Source: Luteimonas chenhongjianii (lineage in GTDB: Bacteria; Pseudomonadota; Gammaproteobacteria; Xanthomonadales; Xanthomonadaceae). Taken from it: a stretch of DNA of 64,000 bases. Each line of letters starts with the position of its first letter. Position 1 is the first letter of the stretch. A program made the translations under genes and the position numbers. The stretch covers positions 992,001-1,056,000 of the forward strand of contig NZ_CP023406.1 in the NCBI RefSeq assembly GCF_002327105.1, in the 5' to 3' direction. Below are positions 28,296-35,623 of this stretch, piece by piece. The notes beneath the pieces were generated by a model. That model ran no database searches. It saw nothing but the letters and a program-made list of their open reading frames with translations, and had not been told where the DNA came from.

Positions 28296-28724
28296 ATGCA
28301 GGGACAGAAGATGCCGCTGGGTGGGCGCGTGGTCGCGTTGACCGCCCTGCTGTGGAACCTCTTCGGCCTGCTGGTCTTCGTGCTGCAGCTGGCGATGACA
28401 CCGGCGCAGCGTGCCGCGCTGCCGCTCGAACAGCAGCAGATCGACTCGGCGATGCCCCTGTGGGTCCTGCTGCTGTTCGCCGTCGCCACGATCACCGGCA
28501 CCGCCGGCTCGATCGCCCTGTTGCTCGCACGCCGCTGGGCGGTGCCGATGCTGCAGCTGTCGTTGATCGCGATCGTCGTGCAGATGCTGGCCAGCTACGC
28601 ACTGACCCCGGTCTGGTCGCTGACCGGCGCCGCGGGCCTGTTGCTGCCGGCGCTGCTGATCCTGATGGTCGCGGCGATCTGGCTGTTTGCCCGCAGCGCC
28701 GCGCGGCGCGGCTGGTTGCGCTGA
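28296..28724 (+). CDS. Four-helix small membrane protein of unknown function
   Basis: 142 residues with about four membrane helices (12-34, 53-75, 83-104, 110-132) and short charged ends. It resembles the generic sugar-transporter-like small membrane proteins found in this family of bacteria, but I do not recognise a named function. It is transcribed divergently from the dioxygenase gene, so the 139 bases between them should hold both promoters. The ATG at 28296 directly follows an in-frame GTG. Confidence 0.65.
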   Translation: MQGQKMPLGGRVVALTALLWNLFGLLVFVLQLAMTPAQRAALPLEQQQIDSAMPLWVLLLFAVATITGTAGSIALLLARRWAVPMLQLSLIAIVVQMLASYALTPVWSLTGAAGLLLPALLILMVAAIWLFARSAARRGWLR

Positions 28725-28733
28725 GGCGTCCGC

Positions 28734-30098
28734 TCAGCCCACGCGGTCCTTGAGCATGGCCCAGGCCGCGCGCAGGCCCAGCGCCTCGCCGCCCTGCGGA
28801 TGGCCGGCGCGGCCGCTGTCGTTCCAGGCATAGGTGTCCAGATGCGCCCACGGCAGGCCATCGGGCACGAAGCGCTCGAGATACAGCGCGGCGGTCACCG
28901 CACCGGCCATGCGCGAGCCGGCATTGGCGAGGTCGGCGATGCCACTGGTCAGATAGCGCAGATAGGGGCGCCACAGCGGCATGCGCCAGACCGGATCGCG
29001 GGTGGCCTCGCCGGCGGAGAGCCAGGCATTGGCCAGCGCATCGTCGTTGCAGAATAGCGCCGGAAGGTCCGGCCCCAGGGCGATGCGCGCCGCGCCGGTG
29101 AGCGTGGCGAAGTCGAGGATCACATCGGGTGACTGCTCGCCGGCGAAGGCCAGCGCATCGCACAGCACCACGCGGCCTTCGGCATCGGTGTTGTCGATCT
29201 CCACATGGATGCCCTTGCGCGTGGCGATGACATCACCCGGGCGGTAGGCGTTCGGCGCAATCGCGTTCTCGACCGCCGGCACCAGCAGGGTGATGCGCAG
29301 CGGCAGCTTGCGCGTCATCACCAGTTCGGCCAGCGCGATCGCATGGGCCGCGCCGCCCATGTCCTTCTTCATGTTGCGCATGCCGTCGCCGGGCTTGATG
29401 TCCAGGCCGCCGGTGTCGAAGCACACGCCCTTGCCGACGATCGCCACGTGCGGGTGCGAGGCATCGCCCCAGTGCATGTGCAGCAGTCGCGGCGCACGAT
29501 GCGAGGCGCGGCCGACCGCGTGGATCGCCGGGAAATTCCGCGCCAGCAGCGCATCGCCGACGACGCTGTCGAACCTGGCGCCATGGGCGGCGGCGATGTC
29601 GCGCACCACCGCTTCCATCTGTTCCGGGCCCATGTCCTCGGTCGGCGTATTGACCATGTCGCGCACACGCGTGGTCGCCGCGATCACGGCCACGGTCTCG
29701 GCATCGATCCCTTCCACCACCAGCCGCGCGGGTTTGCGCGTGGCGGCCTTGTAGCGGGTGAAGCGGTAGGCGCCCAGTCCCCAGCCCAGTTGCAGCGCGT
29801 CGGCCTCGTGTGCGCCATCCACGCGCCAGTCGCCAGCCGGAAGGCCGAAGACCGCGTGCGCGTAGCTGTCGGGGTCGCGTGCATCGCCGATGCCGATCAC
29901 CGCACCGCCGGGGCCATCCTCGCCGGGGAGCAGGCTCAGCGCGCCGGGCGATGCGTCGAAGGCCTGCGCGTCGAGCCAGGCCCGGGTGGCGGCCGGCTGT
30001 GCTTCGCGCCAGGCGCCATAGGCCTCGCGTGCGACGACGTGCAGCGGGCGCGCGTGTTGCGCGTCGGTGGTGAAGATGTCGGTGGTGATATCGGTCAT
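28734..30098 (-). CDS. M17 leucyl aminopeptidase family protein
   Basis: 454 residues. The catalytic domain carries GKGVCFDTGGLDIKP (metal-binding Lys and Asp) and NTDAEGRVVLCDAL (metal-binding Asp/Glu and the catalytic Arg), the two hallmarks of the dizinc M17 peptidases. The variable N-terminal domain (about 1-160) is closer to the PepB-like short group than to PepA. It removes N-terminal residues from peptides in the cytoplasm. The HAD phosphatase gene lies just upstream of nothing else in this strand, 14 bases beyond this gene's stop-to-start direction, so the two are probably not coupled. Confidence 0.9.
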   Translation of the reverse strand: MTDITTDIFTTDAQHARPLHVVAREAYGAWREAQPAATRAWLDAQAFDASPGALSLLPGEDGPGGAVIGIGDARDPDSYAHAVFGLPAGDWRVDGAHEADALQLGWGLGAYRFTRYKAATRKPARLVVEGIDAETVAVIAATTRVRDMVNTPTEDMGPEQMEAVVRDIAAAHGARFDSVVGDALLARNFPAIHAVGRASHRAPRLLHMHWGDASHPHVAIVGKGVCFDTGGLDIKPGDGMRNMKKDMGGAAHAIALAELVMTRKLPLRITLLVPAVENAIAPNAYRPGDVIATRKGIHVEIDNTDAEGRVVLCDALAFAGEQSPDVILDFATLTGAARIALGPDLPALFCNDDALANAWLSAGEATRDPVWRMPLWRPYLRYLTSGIADLANAGSRMAGAVTAALYLERFVPDGLPWAHLDTYAWNDSGRAGHPQGGEALGLRAAWAMLKDRVG

Positions 30099-30112
30099 GG
30101 GGGGTGTCCGGG

Positions 30113-30826
30113 TCAGGAGCGGTCGGCAATCGTCGGCACGGTGTCGAGCCAGTCGGCGAGCGCGGTAAGCGTGTCGAACTCGAGGTCAGGCCTGAGCTCG
30201 GGATGTTCCCAGCGCCTGCCCTCGCGGTTGATCCAGCAGCTGCGCAGGCCCGCACGCGCGGCGCCGGCGACATCCATTTCGATGTGGTCGCCGACGTGCA
30301 GCACGTCGCCGTGTTCGCAGCCCAGGCGGCTGCAGGCCGCATGGAAGATGCTGGCATCGGGCTTGGCCGCGCCGTGCTCGCGCGCGCCGAGATTGAATGC
30401 GAACAGGTGGCCGATGCCGACGCGTTCCAGGTCGGCGTTGCCGTTGGTCAGCCCGGCCACCGGCACGCGCGCGGCGATGCGCTCGAGCGCGGCCAGGCTG
30501 TCGGGGTAGTACTCGACGCGGTTGCGCTCGGCGTAGAACACATCGAATGCGGCGTCGACCAGGCCGACGTCGCCGCCGCTGTCACGCAGTGCCTGCTGGA
30601 TCGTGAGCTGGCGCAGTGCCGACAGGTCGTGCATCAGATGCGCGTTGTCGGCGAACACGCGTTCGCGCAGCTCGCGCATCCTGTCCACCGGGAACATGTC
30701 GGCGGTCTGCGGGCTGTGCTCGCGCAGGAACGCATCGAGTGCCTGCTCGATCCGCACGCCGATCGGCGCGAACGGCCACAGCGTGTCGTCGAGATCGAGG
30801 GTGATGGCGCGGATCGGGAAACTCAT
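30113..30826 (-). CDS. HAD-superfamily phosphatase (YigB-like)
   Basis: 237 residues with all four HAD motifs: nucleophile block LDLDDTLW, motif II threonine in LTNGNAD, motif III lysine in AAKPDASIF and motif IV HVGDHIEMDV. A helical cap (about 20-110) is of the C1 type. YigB-like members hydrolyse FMN or pyrimidine 5'-nucleotides; the exact substrate is open here. It lies directly upstream of the aminopeptidase gene on the same strand (14-base gap), so one transcript may carry both. Confidence 0.87.
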   Translation of the reverse strand: MSFPIRAITLDLDDTLWPFAPIGVRIEQALDAFLREHSPQTADMFPVDRMRELRERVFADNAHLMHDLSALRQLTIQQALRDSGGDVGLVDAAFDVFYAERNRVEYYPDSLAALERIAARVPVAGLTNGNADLERVGIGHLFAFNLGAREHGAAKPDASIFHAACSRLGCEHGDVLHVGDHIEMDVAGAARAGLRSCWINREGRRWEHPELRPDLEFDTLTALADWLDTVPTIADRS

Positions 30827-30971
30827 ACGCCATTGTAGCGAGTGGGGGTCGGCGACCTCCGGGACGCTCTGTCCCGAAGCCGTCGGGCTCGCGACCTGCG
30901 TCCGCGCGTGCGGCGTTCGAGCAAGCGGTGCAGGGGGCCGGAAAACCCCGGCGCAAGGGCCGGTCGCAAGA

Positions 30972-32093
30972 TCAGGCCAGCAGCCGCGCCCAGCCCTCGA
31001 GCCCTTCCACCCTGGCCAGCACCAGCTTCACGCACACGATCAGCGGCACCGCCAGCAGCAGTCCGATGATGCCCCACAGCCAGCCGAACAGCATGAGCGC
31101 CAGGATCAGCACCAGGGGCGAGATGGCCATGCGCCGGCCGAGCACGATGGGGGTGACGAACTGCCCCTCGATCGTGTGCAGCAGCAGGTAGATCGCGGCC
31201 GGGATCACCGGCGCCCAGGTCGCGTTCGGCCAGGTGCCCTCGAAGCTCACGAAACCCATCAGCAGCATCAGCAGCAGACCGATCAGCGGGCCGACGTAGG
31301 GCGCGAAGTTCAGCAGTGCCACGACCGTGCCCCACAGCAGCGCGTCCTGCAGGGTCAGGCCCATCCATACCAGCACGCCGGCGAACACCGCGCCGAGGAG
31401 GGTGTTGATGATCGAAATGGTCAGCACGTAGCGCGAGATCTCGCGCTCGATCGACTGCATGATGTCGAAGGTGAGCTTGCGTCGCTGGCGGTCGGGCAGC
31501 ATCGCGATCGCGTTCTTCTGCAGGTTCTCGCCGTAGACCATGAAGAAGAACGTCAGCAGGACCACCGCCAGCACCGAGGCCAGCATCTTCGGCGTGGCCA
31601 CGATGGTCCGCCACGAGCTGTTGTCCTGGATCTGCACCAGCTGCACGCGGCGCTGTGGACGGTCCTCGGTGGCGCGGGCGAATGATTCGGCGGCCTGGCT
31701 GGCCTGGTGGACCGGTTGGGTCATCGCCTTGAGGCGCGGCGCCAGCGCGCGCAGCTGCTTGGGCGCCTGCTGCACCCATTCGCTGGCCGGGCCGTAGAGC
31801 TGCAGGCCGAGCATGCCCGCGCCGGCCAGGCCCAGGCACAGCACCAGCAGCGCGCTGACGAACCGCGGCACCCACAGCCGCCGCAGGGCGCGCAGCACCG
31901 GGTTGCCGACAAGGGCGAAGAACATCGCCAGCAGCACCGGCAGGATCACCGTCTGCGCGGCCCACAGGATCGACAGCACGGCGAGCGTGGTGAGGATGAT
32001 CAGCGCAGTCGATGCGCGGGGTCGAGGCGCGACGGGAGTGTCCGCGGGCGGCGGCGCGTCGTCCGGCGGGACCGGACTGGTCGGAATACTCAT
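30972..32093 (-). CDS. AI-2E family transporter (PerM-like permease)
   Basis: 373 residues, about eight membrane helices. A Pro-rich cytoplasmic N-terminus leads to two helices, a soluble amphipathic insert (about 110-180) and the conserved C-terminal block with NFAPYVGPLIG, then a run like GRRMAISPLVLILALMLFGWLWGIIG. The family was named after autoinducer-2 export, but other members move ions or have different substrates, so no compound is claimed. It stands 22 bases before the next minus-strand gene in reading order (end of the 199-residue protein). Confidence 0.9.
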   Translation of the reverse strand: MSIPTSPVPPDDAPPPADTPVAPRPRASTALIILTTLAVLSILWAAQTVILPVLLAMFFALVGNPVLRALRRLWVPRFVSALLVLCLGLAGAGMLGLQLYGPASEWVQQAPKQLRALAPRLKAMTQPVHQASQAAESFARATEDRPQRRVQLVQIQDNSSWRTIVATPKMLASVLAVVLLTFFFMVYGENLQKNAIAMLPDRQRRKLTFDIMQSIEREISRYVLTISIINTLLGAVFAGVLVWMGLTLQDALLWGTVVALLNFAPYVGPLIGLLLMLLMGFVSFEGTWPNATWAPVIPAAIYLLLHTIEGQFVTPIVLGRRMAISPLVLILALMLFGWLWGIIGLLLAVPLIVCVKLVLARVEGLEGWARLLA

Positions 32094-32115
32094 CGGCAGT
32101 GGAATGCGCAGGCCC

Positions 32116-32715
32116 TCAGCGTCCGGATTCGGACAGCTCGGTGGACGCTTCGGCCGGACGCGGCTGTTCCGCCAGCACCGGGTCGGGACGGCTGCGGTCG
32201 GAGCGCGGCTGGGCGGCAGCGCCCGGCGGCACCCCGCCGGCGGTCGGCGCCGACGGAGGTTGTCGAGTCTGCGCCTGCGCGGCGGTGGCCTGCACGTGCA
32301 TCGCAGCGGCGGCGCCGGCTGCGGCAGCGGCGCGGGTATCGGTCGCTCCGTTGGTGGCGGCCTGGTCGGCTGCCGCGTCGGCGGTCTGCGCGGCGTTGTC
32401 GGCGGTTTCGGCGGCCTTGCCGGCCGTGGCCGCAGCGACCGTGGCCTGCACCGAGGCCATCAGACCGGAAACCGCACTGAGCAGTTGCAGCGATTTGGGT
32501 CCGCCGAACTTGCCGAGCCCCGCCAATGCCCGCTGCGGCTCCAGATGGCCGGTCGCAAAGCCCGCCACGAACCCGGCAATCAGGATGCGCGGCGGGGTCC
32601 AGGCTTCGCGCCAGCTCACGCGTAGCGCCCGATAGCGGTCGGTGGTCTGGACAACGCGGCCGTCGACCAGCGTCTCGGCACGCTCCACGCGGTTCTTGAG
32701 ACCTTCAAAGTTCAT
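32116..32715 (-). CDS. Low-complexity Ala/Thr-rich protein of unknown function
   Basis: 199 residues. Residues 1-90 look folded, with a short hydrophobic stretch (RILIAGFVAGFATG, about 43-56). After that come Ala/Asp/Thr/Gln-rich repeats (KAAETADNAAQTADAAADQA) and a Pro-rich tail that is likely disordered. No family recognised. The start overlaps the stop of the YqjE-like gene by four bases, which places it in the same operon as the membrane stress pair. A YqjK-like role (third member of yqjD-yqjE-yqjK sets) is plausible by position only. Confidence 0.6.
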   Translation of the reverse strand: MNFEGLKNRVERAETLVDGRVVQTTDRYRALRVSWREAWTPPRILIAGFVAGFATGHLEPQRALAGLGKFGGPKSLQLLSAVSGLMASVQATVAAATAGKAAETADNAAQTADAAADQAATNGATDTRAAAAAGAAAAMHVQATAAQAQTRQPPSAPTAGGVPPGAAAQPRSDRSRPDPVLAEQPRPAEASTELSESGR

Positions 32716-33254
32716 TGTGTCGGCTGTCCCGTTCCCGGCGTGGGCGTCGGCTTCGGAGGTGCCGACGGCTTGTCGTTCGTGTCGTCGTCATCGTCGCTGG
32801 CTTCCGAGAACAGGCCAAGCCGCGCCAACTGGCGACGGGTGGCATGCATGCCAGCGTAGTCGAAGAACACCGAAACCCGCCAGGCGGCGACCGCGGTGAC
32901 GATGAGGCTGAACAACGCGGTGACCGAAATGGAGGCCAGCCAGGACAAGCCCCATGACTGCATCAGGGCGATCGCTGCACCCATGGCCAACAGCCAGGCG
33001 GACGCGCCGAAGACCACGCCAACCGCGGACCATGCCAGCCCGCGCCCCAGCGCACTGCGGGACAGGGCGAAGTCGGCCGACACGAGCTTGCGCAGTGCGC
33101 GGCCGCTGTCGAGTCCGGAGCTGAAGGTTTCGGTCGCCGCCGCACGGATGCGGCGGATGCTTTCGTCGAGATGTGGAACCTCGCCGGCGGCACGATGTGC
33201 ACTGCCGGCCGATTCCCCCTCGCGCGGGTCTTCCCCGGGCACGCGCTCGGTCAT
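32712..33254 (-). CDS. YqjE/holin-superfamily-III-like membrane protein
   Basis: 180 residues: a polar N-terminus with an amphipathic helix, two membrane helices close together (about 72-95 and 100-124) and a polar, Asp/Pro-rich C-terminal tail (DDDDDTNDK). This hairpin arrangement is that of the YqjE/Holin-X family, often encoded next to a YqjD/ElaB-type protein, as here (11 bases upstream). Members are stress-induced inner-membrane proteins; precise function unknown. Confidence 0.75.
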   Translation of the reverse strand: MTERVPGEDPREGESAGSAHRAAGEVPHLDESIRRIRAAATETFSSGLDSGRALRKLVSADFALSRSALGRGLAWSAVGVVFGASAWLLAMGAAIALMQSWGLSWLASISVTALFSLIVTAVAAWRVSVFFDYAGMHATRRQLARLGLFSEASDDDDDTNDKPSAPPKPTPTPGTGQPTQ

Positions 33255-33265
33255 GCGCCTGCGAC

Positions 33266-33622
33266 TTACTTGCTGCGCGCGAGCTTGGCGATGATCCAGC
33301 CCGCGGCGAACGCGGTGCCGAACGCGGCGATCGGACGCTCGCGGATCAGGTCGGCAGCGCTTTCGACCAGGTCACGGCCCTTGTCCAGCAGCACGTCGTA
33401 CTGTTCCTTCGCTGCGGTGCCGCCTTCCTCGAACGCGGCCACACCGGCCATCGCGGAATCGGCGAGATCGGACTTGACGCTGGCGCGGCCCAGCTTGAGC
33501 TCGTCGCCGGCCACCTGGGCGGCGTTCTTGACCGCGGCGCCTGCATCGCGTGCAGCCTGGGCGAGGTGCGAACCTGCCTCGCCAATATGGGTCTTCACCG
33601 TGTCGGTCGAAGTGGGGCTCAT
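33266..33622 (-). CDS. YqjD/ElaB-like (DUF883) membrane-anchored stress protein
   Basis: 118 residues. Helical Ala/Asp/Lys-rich N-terminal part (about 1-85) and one C-terminal membrane helix preceded by the motif IRERPIAAFGTAFAAGW, matching the RxRP...G pattern of this tail-anchored family. E. coli relatives tether ribosomes to the membrane in stationary phase. The ATG at 33622 is the only sensible start; a longer frame runs antisense through the protease gene. It lies 56 bases after the DegP/DegQ gene. Confidence 0.8.
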   Translation of the reverse strand: MSPTSTDTVKTHIGEAGSHLAQAARDAGAAVKNAAQVAGDELKLGRASVKSDLADSAMAGVAAFEEGGTAAKEQYDVLLDKGRDLVESAADLIRERPIAAFGTAFAAGWIIAKLARSK

Positions 33623-33678
33623 GAGTGTTGCTCCTGTCGTTGGGCATGGCCGCGAAACGCGCGGCCGGGTGGGTCGGT

Positions 33679-35100
33679 TCAGCGCATCATCACGTCGGCG
33701 ATGCGTCCACGGCGTGAAAGGCGCAGGACCAGGTCGGTCGGCCGGTCGGCGAGCGAGTCGCGGAAGCCGGCGAGGTCGCGGAACTGGCCGCTGTTCGCGG
33801 CGACGATCAGGTCGCCTTCGCGCAGGCCGTTCTGGTGGGCGCGGCTGCCCGGTTCCACTTTCTCCACCAGTACGCCGCCGACGCGCTGGTTCTGGCGACG
33901 CAGTGCTTCGGGCAGGTCGGCGAAGGTCGCGCCGGTCAGGCGGATGTCGACGCTGGCGCCGTCGCGCGGCAATGCGGTCAGCCGCGTTTCCACCTTGAGC
34001 GTGCGCCCGTCGCGGAGCACCTCCAGGATCACCGGCGCATCGAGCGCCTGCAGGCCCTGGAAGTTGCGCAGCGCCTCGCTGTCGTCGATGCGCTGCCCGT
34101 TCGCCGCCACCACCACGTCGCCGGTGCGCAGGCCCGCTCGCGCGGCCGGCGAGCCGTTGTAGACGCGGGTCACCACTGCGCCACGCGGCGTGTCGAGGCC
34201 CAGCCCCTGCGCGATGCGCGCGTCCACGGTCTGCGTATCCATGCCCAGGGTGCCGCGCTGCACGCTGCCGGTCGTCGCCAGCTGGGTCATCACATTGCGG
34301 GCCAGGCCGATCGGAATCGCAAAACCCAGCCCGATGTTGCCCGCCATGCTGCCCTGGGTGTTGAAGCTCGCGGTGTTGATGCCGACCAGCTGGCCACGCA
34401 GGTTGACCAGCGCGCCGCCCGAGTTGCCCGGATTGATCGATGCGTCGGTCTGGATGAAGTTCTGGTAGCCCACGCCCGGCACGTTGCTGCGGCCGACCGC
34501 CGAGACGATGCCCGAGGTCACCGTCTGCCCGAACCCGAACGGGTTGCCCACCGCCACCACGAAATCGCCGACCTGCAGGTTCGCGTCCTGGGCCAGCGGC
34601 AGGGCGGTGATGTTGTCGGCGGGAATGCGCATCAGGGCGACGTCGGTGTCGATGTCCGAGCCGATGAACTCCGCCTTGACCGTGCGGCCGTCGGACAGCG
34701 TCACCGACACGTCGTCGGCGCCTTCGATCACATGGTGGTTGGTCAGCACATAGCCCTGGGCCGCATCGACGATCACGCCCGAGCCCAGCGATTCGTTGAT
34801 CCGCTCCTGACTCAGTTCGGGAAACATGCGGCGGAAGAAGGGATCGTTGCCGAACGGGCTCACCCGCACCCGCTGTTTGGTGTGTACCGAGACCACCGAC
34901 GGCGTCACTGTCTTGAGCATCGGTGCCAGCGACGGCAGCGCCTGTCCGTCGACGGTGGCCGGCAGCGCGGCCATGGGCAGTGCGGCGACGGTCGGCGCCG
35001 CGGCGGCGGGTTGCTGCAGGGCGTCGCGGATCGCGGTCGCGGTGAAGCCACCGAACGCGGCGGCGGCGGTCAGGGCGAGGAGGGTGGTCTTGGCGCGCAT
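33679..35100 (-). CDS. degQ: DegP/DegQ family periplasmic serine protease
   Basis: 473 residues. Signal peptide or anchor (about 1-24), a trypsin-like domain with the triad His123 (TNHHVI), Asp153 (DIDTDVAL) and Ser227 (INPGNSGG), and two PDZ domains (about 275-365 and 385-470). It degrades or refolds misfolded envelope proteins. The phenylalanine-rich loop after residue 80 (SPFGNDPFFRRMFPE) is the LA-loop region. It heads a minus-strand run with the YqjD/YqjE-like genes and a 199-residue protein, which fits an envelope-stress unit. DegQ versus DegP cannot be settled by eye. Confidence 0.93.
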   Translation of the reverse strand: MRAKTTLLALTAAAAFGGFTATAIRDALQQPAAAAPTVAALPMAALPATVDGQALPSLAPMLKTVTPSVVSVHTKQRVRVSPFGNDPFFRRMFPELSQERINESLGSGVIVDAAQGYVLTNHHVIEGADDVSVTLSDGRTVKAEFIGSDIDTDVALMRIPADNITALPLAQDANLQVGDFVVAVGNPFGFGQTVTSGIVSAVGRSNVPGVGYQNFIQTDASINPGNSGGALVNLRGQLVGINTASFNTQGSMAGNIGLGFAIPIGLARNVMTQLATTGSVQRGTLGMDTQTVDARIAQGLGLDTPRGAVVTRVYNGSPAARAGLRTGDVVVAANGQRIDDSEALRNFQGLQALDAPVILEVLRDGRTLKVETRLTALPRDGASVDIRLTGATFADLPEALRRQNQRVGGVLVEKVEPGSRAHQNGLREGDLIVAANSGQFRDLAGFRDSLADRPTDLVLRLSRRGRIADVMMR

Positions 35101-35305
35101 GTAACGTCCCCTGTCGGCAGTGCGTCATGCTCGACGCCGCAGCGTCGAGGTCGGGTCGACGGCGTGTCGGCGACCGCCGTCGGTCCCGCAGTCTGGCGCA
35201 ACGCGTTTGAATCGGGCTTGAAAGACGTATTCAGTTTGATCGGACAGTGAGCTGGCCGACAGGTCCGCGCCGACAGCGTGCCGTGGCAGCGGTCACGGGT
35301 CGCGG

Positions 35306-35335
35306 TTGACACCGGTCGGAGTCCGGGCGTAGCTT
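35306..35335 (+). promoter_or_regulatory. Candidate sigma-70 promoter for nrdJ
   Basis: A perfect -35 box TTGACA (35306-35311) and a -10-like TAGCTT (35330-35335) with an 18-base spacer. A second reading, TTGATC (35334-35339) and TATATC (35356-35361) with 16 bases between, overlaps downstream. Either would give a 5' leader of over 250 bases before NrdJa. Confidence 0.4.
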
Positions 35336-35361
35336 GATCCCCCGTTGTCGCCCCCTATATC

Positions 35362-35623
35362 TTGGGTGCACACATCGGGCAGCCCCAACCACTGGGGCTT
35401 TCCGCCGCAGACAACGCTTCGCAGCAAGGGGATGGCACGCGATGGGTTTGAAGGCCAGGAATTCCGCAGCCGGCGGGTATCTTCGGCATCGCAGCCATAT
35501 GTTCACGCACCGATCCGGGCACGCATAACCGCCGCCATCGGATCCGCGCAACGGCGAGCTGCTCGCGCGGCATGGAAATGACAGGTGATCGGCACGCCGG
35601 CGCCTCCAAGGAGAACGCAAGAG
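35362..35623 (+). promoter_or_regulatory. Long untranslated leader of nrdJ with a hairpin
   Basis: The 523 bases between degQ and nrdJ hold no convincing gene. Within the leader, AGCCCCA (35381-35387) and TGGGGCT (35393-35399) form a 7-bp hairpin with a 5-base loop followed by TTT, which could be part of a structured control element. I could not find a convincing AdoCbl-riboswitch B12 box by eye. A ribosome site AAGGAG (35608-35613) precedes the chosen ATG. Confidence 0.35.

Noticed and set aside
35362..35623. AdoCbl riboswitch by default because the gene needs B12
   Set aside because: I could not see a B12 box or the expected junction, so only a generic structured leader is claimed.
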